DNA of 8,302 nt from Gammaproteobacteria bacterium (GCA_005877705.1 VBNY01000235.1:1-8302), one strand, 5' to 3'; numbered from the stretch's first letter, positions 1-7,054 are shown. Program-made: numbers and translations. The notes: generated by a model from the sequence alone, not told the origin.

Positions 1-190
1 CGAGTTCACGCACAAGCCGGTGCAGACGCAGTACGGCTGGCACGTGATCCAGCTCGTCGAGACACGCGATCTCGCCGCGCCCTCCTTCGATCAAGTGCGC
101 CAGCGCCTCGAGCAGCTCGTGCAGAACAAGAAATTCAAGGCCTACACGGATGAGCTCCTGCGCACTGCCAAGGTCGACAAGAAACTCTAG
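1..190 (+). CDS. Peptidyl-prolyl cis-trans isomerase, parvulin (PpiC) type, C-terminal end
   Basis: Partial gene: only the last 63 codons are present, reading from base 2 to a TAG at 188-190. Visible residues include QYGWHVIQLVETRD, the last strand and conserved His region of a PpiC/rotamase domain. They are followed by a charged helix (SFDQVRQRLEQLVQNKK) and a short basic tail ending KVDKKL. This ending is typical of proteobacterial PpiC/SurA-like foldases, which isomerise Xaa-Pro bonds in exported proteins, usually in the periplasm. The N-terminus, and so any signal peptide, is outside the window. The gene converges on ligA and the two stop codons overlap in a CTAG, leaving no room for a separate terminator. 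Family assignment is fairly secure; the exact member cannot be named. Confidence 0.8.
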   Translation, partial: EFTHKPVQTQYGWHVIQLVETRDLAAPSFDQVRQRLEQLVQNKKFKAYTDELLRTAKVDKKL

Positions 191-2262
191 CCGCTCTCTA
201 CCAACTCGAGAAACTGCCGCTCATCGAGCACCCGCACTCCAAGCTCGGCGGCTCTCTTCAGCTTTGAGCCCGCCTCGGGTCCTGCAACCACGAGATCGGT
301 CTTCTTCGAGACGCTGCCGCTGACCTTCGCGCCGAGGCGTTCGGCGAGGGCTTTGGCTTCGTCGCGAGTCATCTTCTCCAGGCTGCCGGTGAAGACGATG
401 GTCTTGCCGGCGAGCGCCGAGTCACGCGCCGGCCGCTCGGCGGCACGAACCCGCACTTGAGCCGTGAGCCGCTCGACGATCCCGGCGTTGTGTTGGTCCG
501 AGAAATAGCTTGCCAGGCTCTCGATCACCGTAGCGCCGATCTGGTCCATGGCGTCCATCTCCTGCCGCGCCTCGACATCGCCCTGCGCCAGCGCGAGGCA
601 TGCGGCGTGCAGCGCGCTCCAGCTCCCATAGCCCCGCGCCAGCGCGCGCGCCGTGGTCTCGCCGACGTGGCGCACGCCAAGGGCGTAGATGAAGCGCTCG
701 AGCGAAATCTCGCGCCGCGCCTCGATGGCGGCCAAGAGTTTGCGTACCGATACCTCGCCGAAACCCTCGTGCTCCTCGAGCTGGATGGCGCGGTTGCGCG
801 CGGCGAGCGTGAAAATGTCGGCCGGCTCCTTGATCCAGCCCTGTTCGAAGAACAGCGTGATCTGTTTTTCACCCAGTCCCTCGATGTCGAACGCGTGGCG
901 CGACACGAAGTGCCGCAGGTGCTCGATGCGCTGGTGGGGACAGGCGAACTCTCCCGAGCAGCGCGCGATCGCTCCCTGCTCGCCCGCCGCCGTTTGCTCG
1001 CGCACGACCCGGGTTTTCAGCGGACAGGGACAGATCTGCGGGAACTGGTAGGGCTGGGCATCTTGCGGCCGACGCTCGCGCACGACGCCCAGAACCTGCG
1101 GAATGACATCCCCTGCGCGCTGCACCGTGACGGTGTCACCGATGCGCACGTCGAGCGTGCGGATGTAGTCCTCGTTGTGCAGGGTAGCGTTGGAGACCAC
1201 GACCCCGCCGACGGTGACCGGCTCGAGCTTCGCGACCGGCGTCAGCGCGCCGGTGCGGCCAACCTGGATCTCGACTGCCTTCACCACGGTCGTCGCCCTT
1301 TGTGCGGCAAACTTGTGGGCAACGGCCCAGCGCGGGTCGCGTGACACGAAACCGAGGCGCTGCTGCCAGTCCAGCCGGTCCACTTTGTAGACCACACCGT
1401 CGATGTCGTAGTCGAGCGTGGCGCGCTTGAGCTCCATCTCGCGATGAAACGCGAGCAGCTGCTCGACGGAGTGGCGCAGCTGCGCCAACGGATTCGTCTT
1501 GAAGCCGCGCTGCGCGAACCACTCGAGCATGCCCCACTGGGTGCGCGCCGGCCGCGCGCTCATTTCGCCCCAGGCGTAGGCGAAAAACCCGAGCGGCCGC
1601 CCGGCCGTGATGCTGGGATCGAGCTGCCGCAGGGAGCCGGCGGCCGAGTTGCGTGGGTTTGCGAACACGCTCCTGCCGGCCCGCGCCTGTTGCTCATTGA
1701 GCGCGAGGAACGCGGAGCGGGTCATGTAGACCTCGCCGCGTACCTCAGAGACCTCCGGCAGGCCGCCGCCGCCGCTCAGCCTGTGGGGAATGTCGGCCAC
1801 GACTTTCACGTTCGCCGTGACATCCTCGCCCTCCGAGCCGTCGCCGCGCGTGGCCCCGGACACCAGCTCGCCTCGCTCGTACCGCAACGACAGCGACAGC
1901 CCATCGATCTTCGGTTCGGCGGTGAAGTCGATCTGGACACCGCTGCCGAGTTTCAGAAAGCGGCGGATGCGCTCGACGAAATCGATCACGTCCTCATCCG
2001 CCAGGGCATTGGCGAGCGACAGCATGGGAACGGAGTGGCGGACTTTGGCGAACTTGCCGGCAGGCTGTCCGCCGACCCGCTGCGTCGGTGACTCCGGGGT
2101 GATGAGCTCGGGATGTTGCCGCTCCAGTGCCTTCAGCTCCTGCATCAACCGGTCGTACTCGGCGTCCGAGATCTGCGGGCTGTCGAGCTCGAAGTAGAGT
2201 TTGTTGTGGCGAGCGATCTCGCTGCGCAGCTCCGCCACGCGCGCCGCGGCAGCGCCGCTCAC
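187..2262 (-). CDS. ligA: NAD+-dependent DNA ligase LigA
   Basis: Seals 3'-OH/5'-phosphate nicks using NAD+ in replication (Okazaki joining) and repair. It has 691 residues, close to E. coli LigA (671), with all domains present. An N-terminal Ia/adenylation region includes YDRLMQELKALE and the nucleotidyltransferase motif EPKIDG, with K118 the AMP-accepting lysine. The DIDGVVYKVD motif lies near 286-295 and the OB fold near 330-400. A zinc finger has Cys 411, 413, 435 and 441. Helix-hairpin-helix repeats follow to about 590, then a BRCT domain (about 615-691, beginning AGKTIVFTGSLEKM). The start is GTG at 2262-2260, sharing one base with the zipA TAG, with GGAGA at 2274-2270 seven bases upstream, so translational coupling is likely. 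EPKIDG, CPCPLKT, GEFACPHQRIEHL and FFEQGWIKEPADIF look like alphaproteobacterial LigA rather than the E. coli type. Function is very secure; the phylogenetic affinity is from memory of families. Confidence 0.97.
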   Translation of the reverse strand: MSGAAAARVAELRSEIARHNKLYFELDSPQISDAEYDRLMQELKALERQHPELITPESPTQRVGGQPAGKFAKVRHSVPMLSLANALADEDVIDFVERIRRFLKLGSGVQIDFTAEPKIDGLSLSLRYERGELVSGATRGDGSEGEDVTANVKVVADIPHRLSGGGGLPEVSEVRGEVYMTRSAFLALNEQQARAGRSVFANPRNSAAGSLRQLDPSITAGRPLGFFAYAWGEMSARPARTQWGMLEWFAQRGFKTNPLAQLRHSVEQLLAFHREMELKRATLDYDIDGVVYKVDRLDWQQRLGFVSRDPRWAVAHKFAAQRATTVVKAVEIQVGRTGALTPVAKLEPVTVGGVVVSNATLHNEDYIRTLDVRIGDTVTVQRAGDVIPQVLGVVRERRPQDAQPYQFPQICPCPLKTRVVREQTAAGEQGAIARCSGEFACPHQRIEHLRHFVSRHAFDIEGLGEKQITLFFEQGWIKEPADIFTLAARNRAIQLEEHEGFGEVSVRKLLAAIEARREISLERFIYALGVRHVGETTARALARGYGSWSALHAACLALAQGDVEARQEMDAMDQIGATVIESLASYFSDQHNAGIVERLTAQVRVRAAERPARDSALAGKTIVFTGSLEKMTRDEAKALAERLGAKVSGSVSKKTDLVVAGPEAGSKLKRAAELGVRVLDERQFLELVESG

Positions 2263-2876
2263 TAGCCGGTCTCCGTGCTCAGGCTGTCGCGCAGGCTGGC
2301 GATTCGCGTCGGCGTCAGCGGACCGCCTTGCTCATCCTGTAGAGCGCCCTGGAGGCGCTCGTTCAGGGCGCGGGCCGTCGCCAGCAACTCGTCAAACGCC
2401 TGCGGTGGAGGCTTGGGCCCCGGCAGCACGGCAAACAGACTCAAGCCGCCGTAGCGCTGCGAGTCGATCGTCTGCAGGTCGAACGTGCCCGGCATCGTCA
2501 GAGACGCGGCGCTCAGCACAGCGCGCCGCTCCTCGTCCGGCTTGTGGAAGATCGAGAACTTGCCGAGCACGAAGCCCTCCGCCCACAGCGCCTGGCGCAC
2601 GGCGTGGCCGGCCAAGCGCTCCGGCGCGGGCGCCACCAGGCGCAGGGCGATGATTCGCCGCGCCTCATCCGGCGGCCATTCAACGATCGGCTCCGCGCCC
2701 ACCGCGGGCGCAGCCGCCGGGCCCTCGGGCACCGGCTCCCCCGCGTCCGAGGCCTCGCCGGCGAGCGGCTCCGCAGGCTCCAGCACGGGCACCAGGCGCA
2801 GCAGACTCTCGGCGGAGCTCTGCTCGTCGCGGATTTCAACCACCGGCAACTGGCGCGGAGGGGCGGGGTCGCGCAC
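2262..2876 (-). CDS. zipA: ZipA-like FtsZ-binding cell division protein, apparently lacking the membrane anchor
   Basis: ZipA normally tethers FtsZ polymers to the inner membrane: an N-terminal transmembrane helix, a flexible Pro/Ala/Glu-rich linker and a C-terminal FtsZ-binding domain. Residues 1-66 here are a Pro/Ala/Glu linker. Residues 67-204 match the C-terminal domain, with IIALRLVAP, a GFVLGKFSIFHKPD core, SAASLTMPGTFDL, LSLFAVLPGP and a terminal helix beginning TPTRIASLRDS. Position between smc and ligA supports the call. The start is uncertain. GTG 2876-2874 is the only ATG/GTG/TTG in frame after the smc stop, but it sits in a small hairpin with only a weak GAG upstream. At 204 residues it is shorter than E. 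coli ZipA (328), and no hydrophobic segment precedes the linker in any minus-strand frame back into smc. Either this is an anchorless variant or the 5' end was lost. Domain identity is good; the gene start is poor. Confidence 0.85.
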   Translation of the reverse strand: MRDPAPPRQLPVVEIRDEQSSAESLLRLVPVLEPAEPLAGEASDAGEPVPEGPAAAPAVGAEPIVEWPPDEARRIIALRLVAPAPERLAGHAVRQALWAEGFVLGKFSIFHKPDEERRAVLSAASLTMPGTFDLQTIDSQRYGGLSLFAVLPGPKPPPQAFDELLATARALNERLQGALQDEQGGPLTPTRIASLRDSLSTETG

Positions 2877-2888
2877 CCGAATCTCGGG
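2876..2888 (-). other. Small hairpin over the proposed zipA GTG start
   Basis: On the minus strand CCCGA-GAT-TCGGG forms a perfect 5-bp stem whose last G is the first base of the GTG start codon. The only Shine-Dalgarno-like bases (GAG) lie within it. If this start is used, initiation would need the structure opened, for instance by ribosomes finishing smc. It is short and may be chance. Confidence 0.3.
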
Positions 2889-2987
2889 AAGCGTCAGAGC
2901 CGGCTCGCGCGCGGCGCGAGCGCTGTGGGATTCGCCGCCCGCCGGCGCTCCCGGGGCATGGCGAGGCTTGCGCCGTTCCCACCACGG
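2877..2987 (-). other. Open in-frame stretch between the smc stop and the proposed zipA start
   Basis: These 37 codons are in frame with both smc and zipA and contain no stop; only the smc TGA (2990-2988) separates the genes. The conceptual translation begins PWWERRKPRHAPGAP and ends LTLPEIR. A Trp-rich, then basic segment leading into a Pro/Ala linker is what normally follows the transmembrane helix of ZipA. It therefore looks like the remains of a longer zipA N-terminus whose helix and start codon are missing. It contains no ATG, GTG or TTG in frame, only a CTG, and no good promoter or terminator was seen. Confidence 0.55.
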
Positions 2988-5900
2988 TCAGATCGCCGCG
3001 AGCCGCACGGCCTCGTCGACATCGACCGCCACGAGGCGCGATACACCCGGCTCGTTCATGGTCACACCGACGAGCTGGGACGCGAGCTCCATCGTCGACT
3101 TGTTGTGCGTGATGAACACGAACTGCACCCGCGACGACATCTCCTGAACGATATCGCAGAAGCGCCCGACATTGTGCTCATCGAGCGGCGCATCGACCTC
3201 ATCCAGCAGGCAGAACGGGGCGGGATTGAGATCGAAGATCGAGAACACGAGCGCCACCGCGGTGAGCGCCTTCTCGCCGCCCGAGAGCAGGTGAATCGTG
3301 CTGATCTTCTTGCCGGGGGGACGCGCCATGACCGCCACGCCCGCCGTGAGGACATCATCGCCTACCAGCTCCAGATACGCGTGCCCGCCGCCGAACAGCC
3401 GCGGGAACTTCTCTTTCATCCCCGCGTTGATGCGTTCGAACGTCTCCTCGAAGCGGGTGCGCGTCTCCTTGTCGATGCGGCGCATGGCCTGCTCCAGCGT
3501 GTCGAGCGCGGAGGTCTTGCGCTCGGTGTGCTCCTTGAGCTCATCGATCGCCGCCAGATTCACCTGCCCGAGTCTCTCGATATCGGCCCGCGCCTGGGCG
3601 AGCGATTGCTCCCAGTTCACGACGCTCGCATCGGCGGTCAGGCTGTGCTGCACTTCGGCGAGCTCGAAACCGGTAGCGGCGAATTGTTCGGCGATGCCCT
3701 CGCGGCGCACCCGAGTCTCCTGCGCCGCGAGCCGCGCGGCGTCCATGGCCTCGCGCGCCTGGTTCACGAACTGCTCGGCGGCGAGCCGCTTCTCATCGAG
3801 CGAGCGCAGCTCGGCATCCGCATCCTCCAGCGAGCGCCGCGCTACGGTGAGCTCGGACTCCACCTCGAGCCGTCGCGCCAGATTCTCGTCGCGGCGCGCC
3901 TCGAGCTGCACGATCGGCTCATCACCCCCGGCGAGCTCCTGTTGCAGCTCGTCGCGGCGCCGTGTCAGCTGCTCGCGCTGCTCGATCATCCGGTCGCGGC
4001 CCACGGACACCGAACTCTCCGTGGAGCGTCGCGATTCGATACGGATGAGCAGATCGCGTGCGGCGCGCTGCGTCTCGTGCGCGCGTGCCCGCGCCGTTGC
4101 GACGGCTTCGCGCCGCTCCTCCTGCTCGCCCTCGAGGTCGGGGCGGCGCGAGTCCAGCTCACCCAGCATGAGGAGCCCGCGATCGAACTCTGAGCCGGCG
4201 CGCGACAGAGCCTCCTGCGTCACACCCTTCTCCTGGGCCACCTCCGCGGCTTCTGCTTCCAGCCGCTCCCGTCGCAGCATCGACTCCTGCGCGCGTGCGC
4301 GGCTCGCCTCGAGTTGACTCAGCAGATCGGCGTGTTTGCGGTGAGCGGTCTGGATGCCGGACTGGGCGGCGTCACGCTCGCCCTCCGCCTGCGCCAGCGA
4401 CTCGCGGACCGCGCCCAGTTGCGCCTCGACTGCATGCGTGCGCTCTTCGGCCACGGCAACCGTGGCGCGCAGTGTCTTCAGCCTGTGCTCCCGCTCGATG
4501 ACGCCCGCGCGTTGATCCGGTCCGCGGCTGAGGCGCAGCCAGTCACGGCCCACCCACTCGCCGCCGCGGGTGATGACCGAGTGTCCGGGGGCGAGCGCGC
4601 CGCGCCTCTGCAACGCTTCGGTCAGCGATTCGGCGGTCAGAACGTGCGCGAGTTGCCCCACTACGCCCGCGGGTCCGCTGGCCTTCGCAGCCAGTGTCCC
4701 CGCGCCGCCGCTGCTGCCACCGCCGGATGTCTCCACCAGGGCGATGCGGCCCGTGGAGAAACTCTCCAGCGCCTGCGCCAACTCGTCGAGCCCGTCCACG
4801 CACACCGCCTCGAGATAGTCACCGAGCGCTGTCTCAACCGCTCGCTCCCAGCCGGCTTGCACCTCCAGGATCTGCGCGACACGCGGCCGGCTTCCCAGCC
4901 CGGTGCCGGCGAGCCATTCCGCCGCGCGGCCGGCGTTGTCGGAGAGTGCCGCCTTCTGTACCGCTTCGAGAGAGGTCAGCTCGGCGCGCGCCCGCTCCCG
5001 CTCGCTGCGCGCAGCCTCCAGCCCCTCCTCCACCGCCAATTGCTCCGCTCGCAGCGACTGCACGCGCTCGAGCGCCGCATGCAAAGCTTTCGCAAGCTCA
5101 TCGCTTGCGGTGCGTGCGAGCGACTCCTGCTCCGTCAGCACCATCAGCTGCTCACTGGATTCGTGCGCGGCGATGGCATCGCGCTCCAGAGCCAGCCGAT
5201 CCGCCTGCGCGCCGAGGCGGCGCAGCTGGTTCTCGAGCTGCTCGATGCGGGCGCGCTCGACTTCCGTAGTCTGATGGGCGGAACCGAGCGCGTGGTTGAA
5301 CTGCCCCCAGCGCTCCTGCCAGCCCTGCAACTCCCGCTCTGCAGCTTCGAGCGCCTGCGCAGCGGCAGCTTCGGCGAGCTGCCCCTGCGCGAGCTCGGGC
5401 GCAAGCCGTGCGATCTCCTCACGGACGGCGGCGAGTTGAAGCTCATCGCGCTCGATATGCGCCGCGAGCTCCGCGAGAGTCGAGTGCGCTTGTGCTAGAT
5501 CCGTGCGCTGCCGCTCGCGCAACTCGCGCATGTGTTGAATGCTCTGCTCGAGGCGCGAGATCTCCGCGCCCACCTCGTAGTACCGGCCTTGCACGGCCGA
5601 CACACGGTCGCTTTGCTCGGTGTGAAACGCGCGCTGCTTCTCGATAGCGGCTTCGGCAGCGCGCTGCTCTGCGAGAGCGGCCTGCATGGCGAGCTCCCGC
5701 TCGCGCATGACGGAATCGTGCACCTCGGCACCGCCATCAAGGTCACGCAGGCGCAAGGCCAGCAGCTCGGCGGTGAGCCGCCTCTCGTTCTCCTTCAGGG
5801 CCTGGTAGCGGCGTGCCGTGGCAGCCTGACGCTGCAGGTGGCGGATCTGCTTCTCGACCTCGTCGCGCACATCCTGCAGCCGTTCGAGGTTGTCGCGCGT

Positions 5901-6458
5901 CTCGGCTATGCGGCTCTCGGTCTCCTTGCGGCGCTCCTTGTAGCGGGAGATGCCCGCTGCTTCCTCGACGAATGCCCGCATGTCCTCGGCCTTCGCCTCG
6001 ATGACCCGCGAGATCATCCCCTGCTCGATGATCGCGTAGCTGCGCGAGCCGAGGCCGGTGCCGAGGAACAGGTTCGTGATGTCCTTGCGCCGGCAGCGCG
6101 CGCTGTTGATGAAGTAGGCGGACGAGCCGTCGCGGGAAACCTGGCGTTTGAGCGAGATCTCGTTGTAGCTGGCGTAGGGACCGCCGATCTTGCCGTCCGA
6201 GTTGTCGAACATGAGCTCCACCGAGGCGCTGCCGACGGGCTTGCGCGCCGCGGAGCCGTTGAACACCACGTCCGCCATGTTGTCGCCGCGCAGGTGCTTG
6301 GCGGACAGCTCGCCCATGACCCAGCGAACGGCGTCGATCACGTTCGACTTGCCGCAGCCGTTGGGGCCTACGACACCGGTAAGATTGCTGGGGAAGCTGA
6401 TTTGGGTAGGATCGACGAAGGACTTGAAGCCGGCGAGCTTGATCTTGGTCAGCCGCAT
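2988..6458 (-). CDS. smc: Chromosome segregation/condensation ATPase SMC
   Basis: SMC forms the V-shaped dimer that, with ScpA and ScpB (not in this window), loads on chromosomal DNA and extrudes or holds loops for segregation. It has 1156 residues, normal for bacterial SMC. The N-terminal head has FKSFVDPTQI and Walker A GPNGCGKS at 31-38, with the Q-loop near 146 (YAIIEQGMIS). Long Glu/Arg/Ala-rich coiled coil follows from about 170 to 510. The hinge spans about 515-650 and contains a Gly/Ser-rich loop near 577-597. A second coiled coil returns to the C-terminal head, with signature LSGGEK at 1058-1063 and Walker B FCLLDEVD at 1082-1089. The end, EPGVSRLVAVDVDEA, is the usual SMC C-terminus, so the gene is complete. 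The start is ATG 6458-6456, with a weak GGAAAG about 10 bases upstream. It is first gene of smc-zipA-ligA, divergent from queF. Its TGA is the only non-TAG stop among the six complete stop codons. Confidence 0.97.
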   Translation of the reverse strand: MRLTKIKLAGFKSFVDPTQISFPSNLTGVVGPNGCGKSNVIDAVRWVMGELSAKHLRGDNMADVVFNGSAARKPVGSASVELMFDNSDGKIGGPYASYNEISLKRQVSRDGSSAYFINSARCRRKDITNLFLGTGLGSRSYAIIEQGMISRVIEAKAEDMRAFVEEAAGISRYKERRKETESRIAETRDNLERLQDVRDEVEKQIRHLQRQAATARRYQALKENERRLTAELLALRLRDLDGGAEVHDSVMRERELAMQAALAEQRAAEAAIEKQRAFHTEQSDRVSAVQGRYYEVGAEISRLEQSIQHMRELRERQRTDLAQAHSTLAELAAHIERDELQLAAVREEIARLAPELAQGQLAEAAAAQALEAAERELQGWQERWGQFNHALGSAHQTTEVERARIEQLENQLRRLGAQADRLALERDAIAAHESSEQLMVLTEQESLARTASDELAKALHAALERVQSLRAEQLAVEEGLEAARSERERARAELTSLEAVQKAALSDNAGRAAEWLAGTGLGSRPRVAQILEVQAGWERAVETALGDYLEAVCVDGLDELAQALESFSTGRIALVETSGGGSSGGAGTLAAKASGPAGVVGQLAHVLTAESLTEALQRRGALAPGHSVITRGGEWVGRDWLRLSRGPDQRAGVIEREHRLKTLRATVAVAEERTHAVEAQLGAVRESLAQAEGERDAAQSGIQTAHRKHADLLSQLEASRARAQESMLRRERLEAEAAEVAQEKGVTQEALSRAGSEFDRGLLMLGELDSRRPDLEGEQEERREAVATARARAHETQRAARDLLIRIESRRSTESSVSVGRDRMIEQREQLTRRRDELQQELAGGDEPIVQLEARRDENLARRLEVESELTVARRSLEDADAELRSLDEKRLAAEQFVNQAREAMDAARLAAQETRVRREGIAEQFAATGFELAEVQHSLTADASVVNWEQSLAQARADIERLGQVNLAAIDELKEHTERKTSALDTLEQAMRRIDKETRTRFEETFERINAGMKEKFPRLFGGGHAYLELVGDDVLTAGVAVMARPPGKKISTIHLLSGGEKALTAVALVFSIFDLNPAPFCLLDEVDAPLDEHNVGRFCDIVQEMSSRVQFVFITHNKSTMELASQLVGVTMNEPGVSRLVAVDVDEAVRLAAI

Positions 6459-6571
6459 CGCGCGAGTCTTTCCGTATGCAATGACATCAGCTGGCGTCGA
6501 CCTCTACGGGGTCGCCCCCGAGGGAAGTTTGGCCGCGCACGCGGCGCGACAATATCCATAGTGTAGAGTAA
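6459..6571. promoter_or_regulatory. Divergent smc/queF intergenic control region
   Basis: These 113 bases separate the smc ATG from the queF TTG and must carry promoters for both. The only AT-rich island is about 6549-6580. Toward queF, TTGGCC (6529-6534) and TATCCA (6553-6558), spaced 18 bp, are a weak sigma70-like pair; if used, the queF leader is only a few bases. Toward smc, TACACT and TATATT-like hexamers lie in the same island, implying an smc leader of about 90 bases. A 6-bp inverted repeat GCCGCG-CA-CGCGGC at 6532-6545 lies between the two and could bind a regulator or be chance. Promoter positions are inference. Confidence 0.4.
6501..6523 (-). other. Hairpin with GCGA tetraloop in the smc 5' leader
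   Basis: Read on the minus strand, CGGGG-GCGA-CCCCG (6520-6507) is a perfect 5-bp stem closed by a GNRA-type tetraloop. It can be extended outward by CCT/AGG pairing past three unpaired bases. It lies about 48 bases before the smc ATG, so it would be in the leader RNA. No U-tract follows, so it is not an obvious terminator. A role in mRNA stability or ribosome access is inference. Confidence 0.3.
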
Positions 6572-6967
6572 TTGAGTTTGCCGTCACATCCCTCAACCCA
6601 GCTCGAGACCTTCGCCAACCCGTCGCCGGATCGCGACTACACGATCCGCATGCAGATCCCGGAGTTTACCTGCCTGTGCCCCAGGACCGGCCAGCCGGAC
6701 TTCGCAACGCTGGAGCTCGAATACGTCCCCGACCGGCTGTGCGTGGAGCTGAAGTCGCTGAAGCTGTACATCTGGTCGTTCCGCGACCGCGGCGCCTTTC
6801 ACGAAGCCGTGACCAATGAGATCGCGGATCACCTCGTGGCGGCCACCCAGCCGCGCTTCCTGCGGCTCGCCGCGCGATTCAACGTGCGCGGGGGCATCCA
6901 AACCAGCGTCGTCGTGGAACGCCGGCAGCCGGGCTGGCAGGCTGCGGCACCTGGCGCGCTGCCCTAG
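6572..6967 (+). CDS. queF: NADPH-dependent 7-cyano-7-deazaguanine reductase QueF, type I (short form)
   Basis: Reduces the nitrile of preQ0 to the aminomethyl group of preQ1, the free base inserted into tRNA by Tgt during queuosine synthesis; cytoplasmic. It has 131 residues and a single T-fold domain. The thioimide-forming Cys is C36 in FTCLCPRTGQPDFA, and D43 is the expected catalytic Asp. The QueF signature is VELKSLKLYIWSF (58-70), with H77-E78 in GAFHEA; VRGGI follows near 105-109. This is the short unimodular form; E. coli and Pseudomonas carry the ~280-residue two-domain form. The start is TTG 6572, directly after an in-frame TAA (6569-6571). A second TTG at 6578 is equally possible, and the first ATG (6650) would delete conserved sequence. 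The ribosome site is weak. It is followed by the dksA promoter, so the two are probably separate transcripts. The family call is very secure. Confidence 0.95.
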   Translation: MSLPSHPSTQLETFANPSPDRDYTIRMQIPEFTCLCPRTGQPDFATLELEYVPDRLCVELKSLKLYIWSFRDRGAFHEAVTNEIADHLVAATQPRFLRLAARFNVRGGIQTSVVVERRQPGWQAAAPGALP

Positions 6968-6980
6968 AAAATCGCCCATC

Positions 6981-7008
6981 TGTACACGCCGAAGTCGGCC
7001 GGTATAAT
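6981..7008 (+). promoter_or_regulatory. dksA promoter, sigma70 type, with GC-rich discriminator
   Basis: A perfect -10 box TATAAT lies at 7003-7008, with TGTACA (4 of 6 matches to TTGACA) at 6981-6986 and a 16-bp spacer. Transcription should start near 7014-7017, giving a leader of about 78 bases before the dksA ATG. The bases just after the -10 are CGCGCG, a GC-rich discriminator, the feature associated with promoters repressed by ppGpp and DksA. Negative autoregulation of dksA is known in E. coli and is inferred here. Confidence 0.75.
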
Positions 7009-7024
7009 CGCGCGTTCTTCACCG

Positions 7025-7045
7025 GGCCCGCGAAAAATCGGGGCC
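7025..7045 (+). other. Hairpin in the dksA 5' leader
   Basis: GGCCC (7025-7029) pairs with GGGCC (7041-7045), and CGA (7031-7033) with TCG (7038-7040). The loop is AAAA and one G (7030) is bulged. It starts about 10 bases after the predicted transcription start and is not followed by a T-run, so it is more likely a leader structure than a terminator of queF. It may protect the 5' end or shape the leader; function unknown. Confidence 0.4.
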
Positions 7046-7054
7046 ACGAGGCGC

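Noticed and set aside
457..2091. Plus-strand open frames antisense to ligA (457-1344, 1444-2091)
   Set aside because: Mirror images of ligA codons with no motif, no ribosome site, and no family resemblance.
2544..6566. Long plus-strand open frames antisense to smc (2544-4193, 4314-5498, 5532-6566)
   Set aside because: Their translations are Arg/Leu/Ala/His-rich with no recognisable domain, and they lie opposite a complete, strongly conserved smc. Long antisense frames are expected in GC-rich coding DNA with G/C third positions.
6459..6571. preQ1 riboswitch before queF
   Set aside because: The probable queF leader is only a few bases and no preQ1-I/II pseudoknot pattern was seen; such switches are mainly known from Firmicutes.
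6593..6979. Minus-strand frame opposite queF
   Set aside because: QueF motifs on the plus strand are complete; the antisense product has no recognisable feature.
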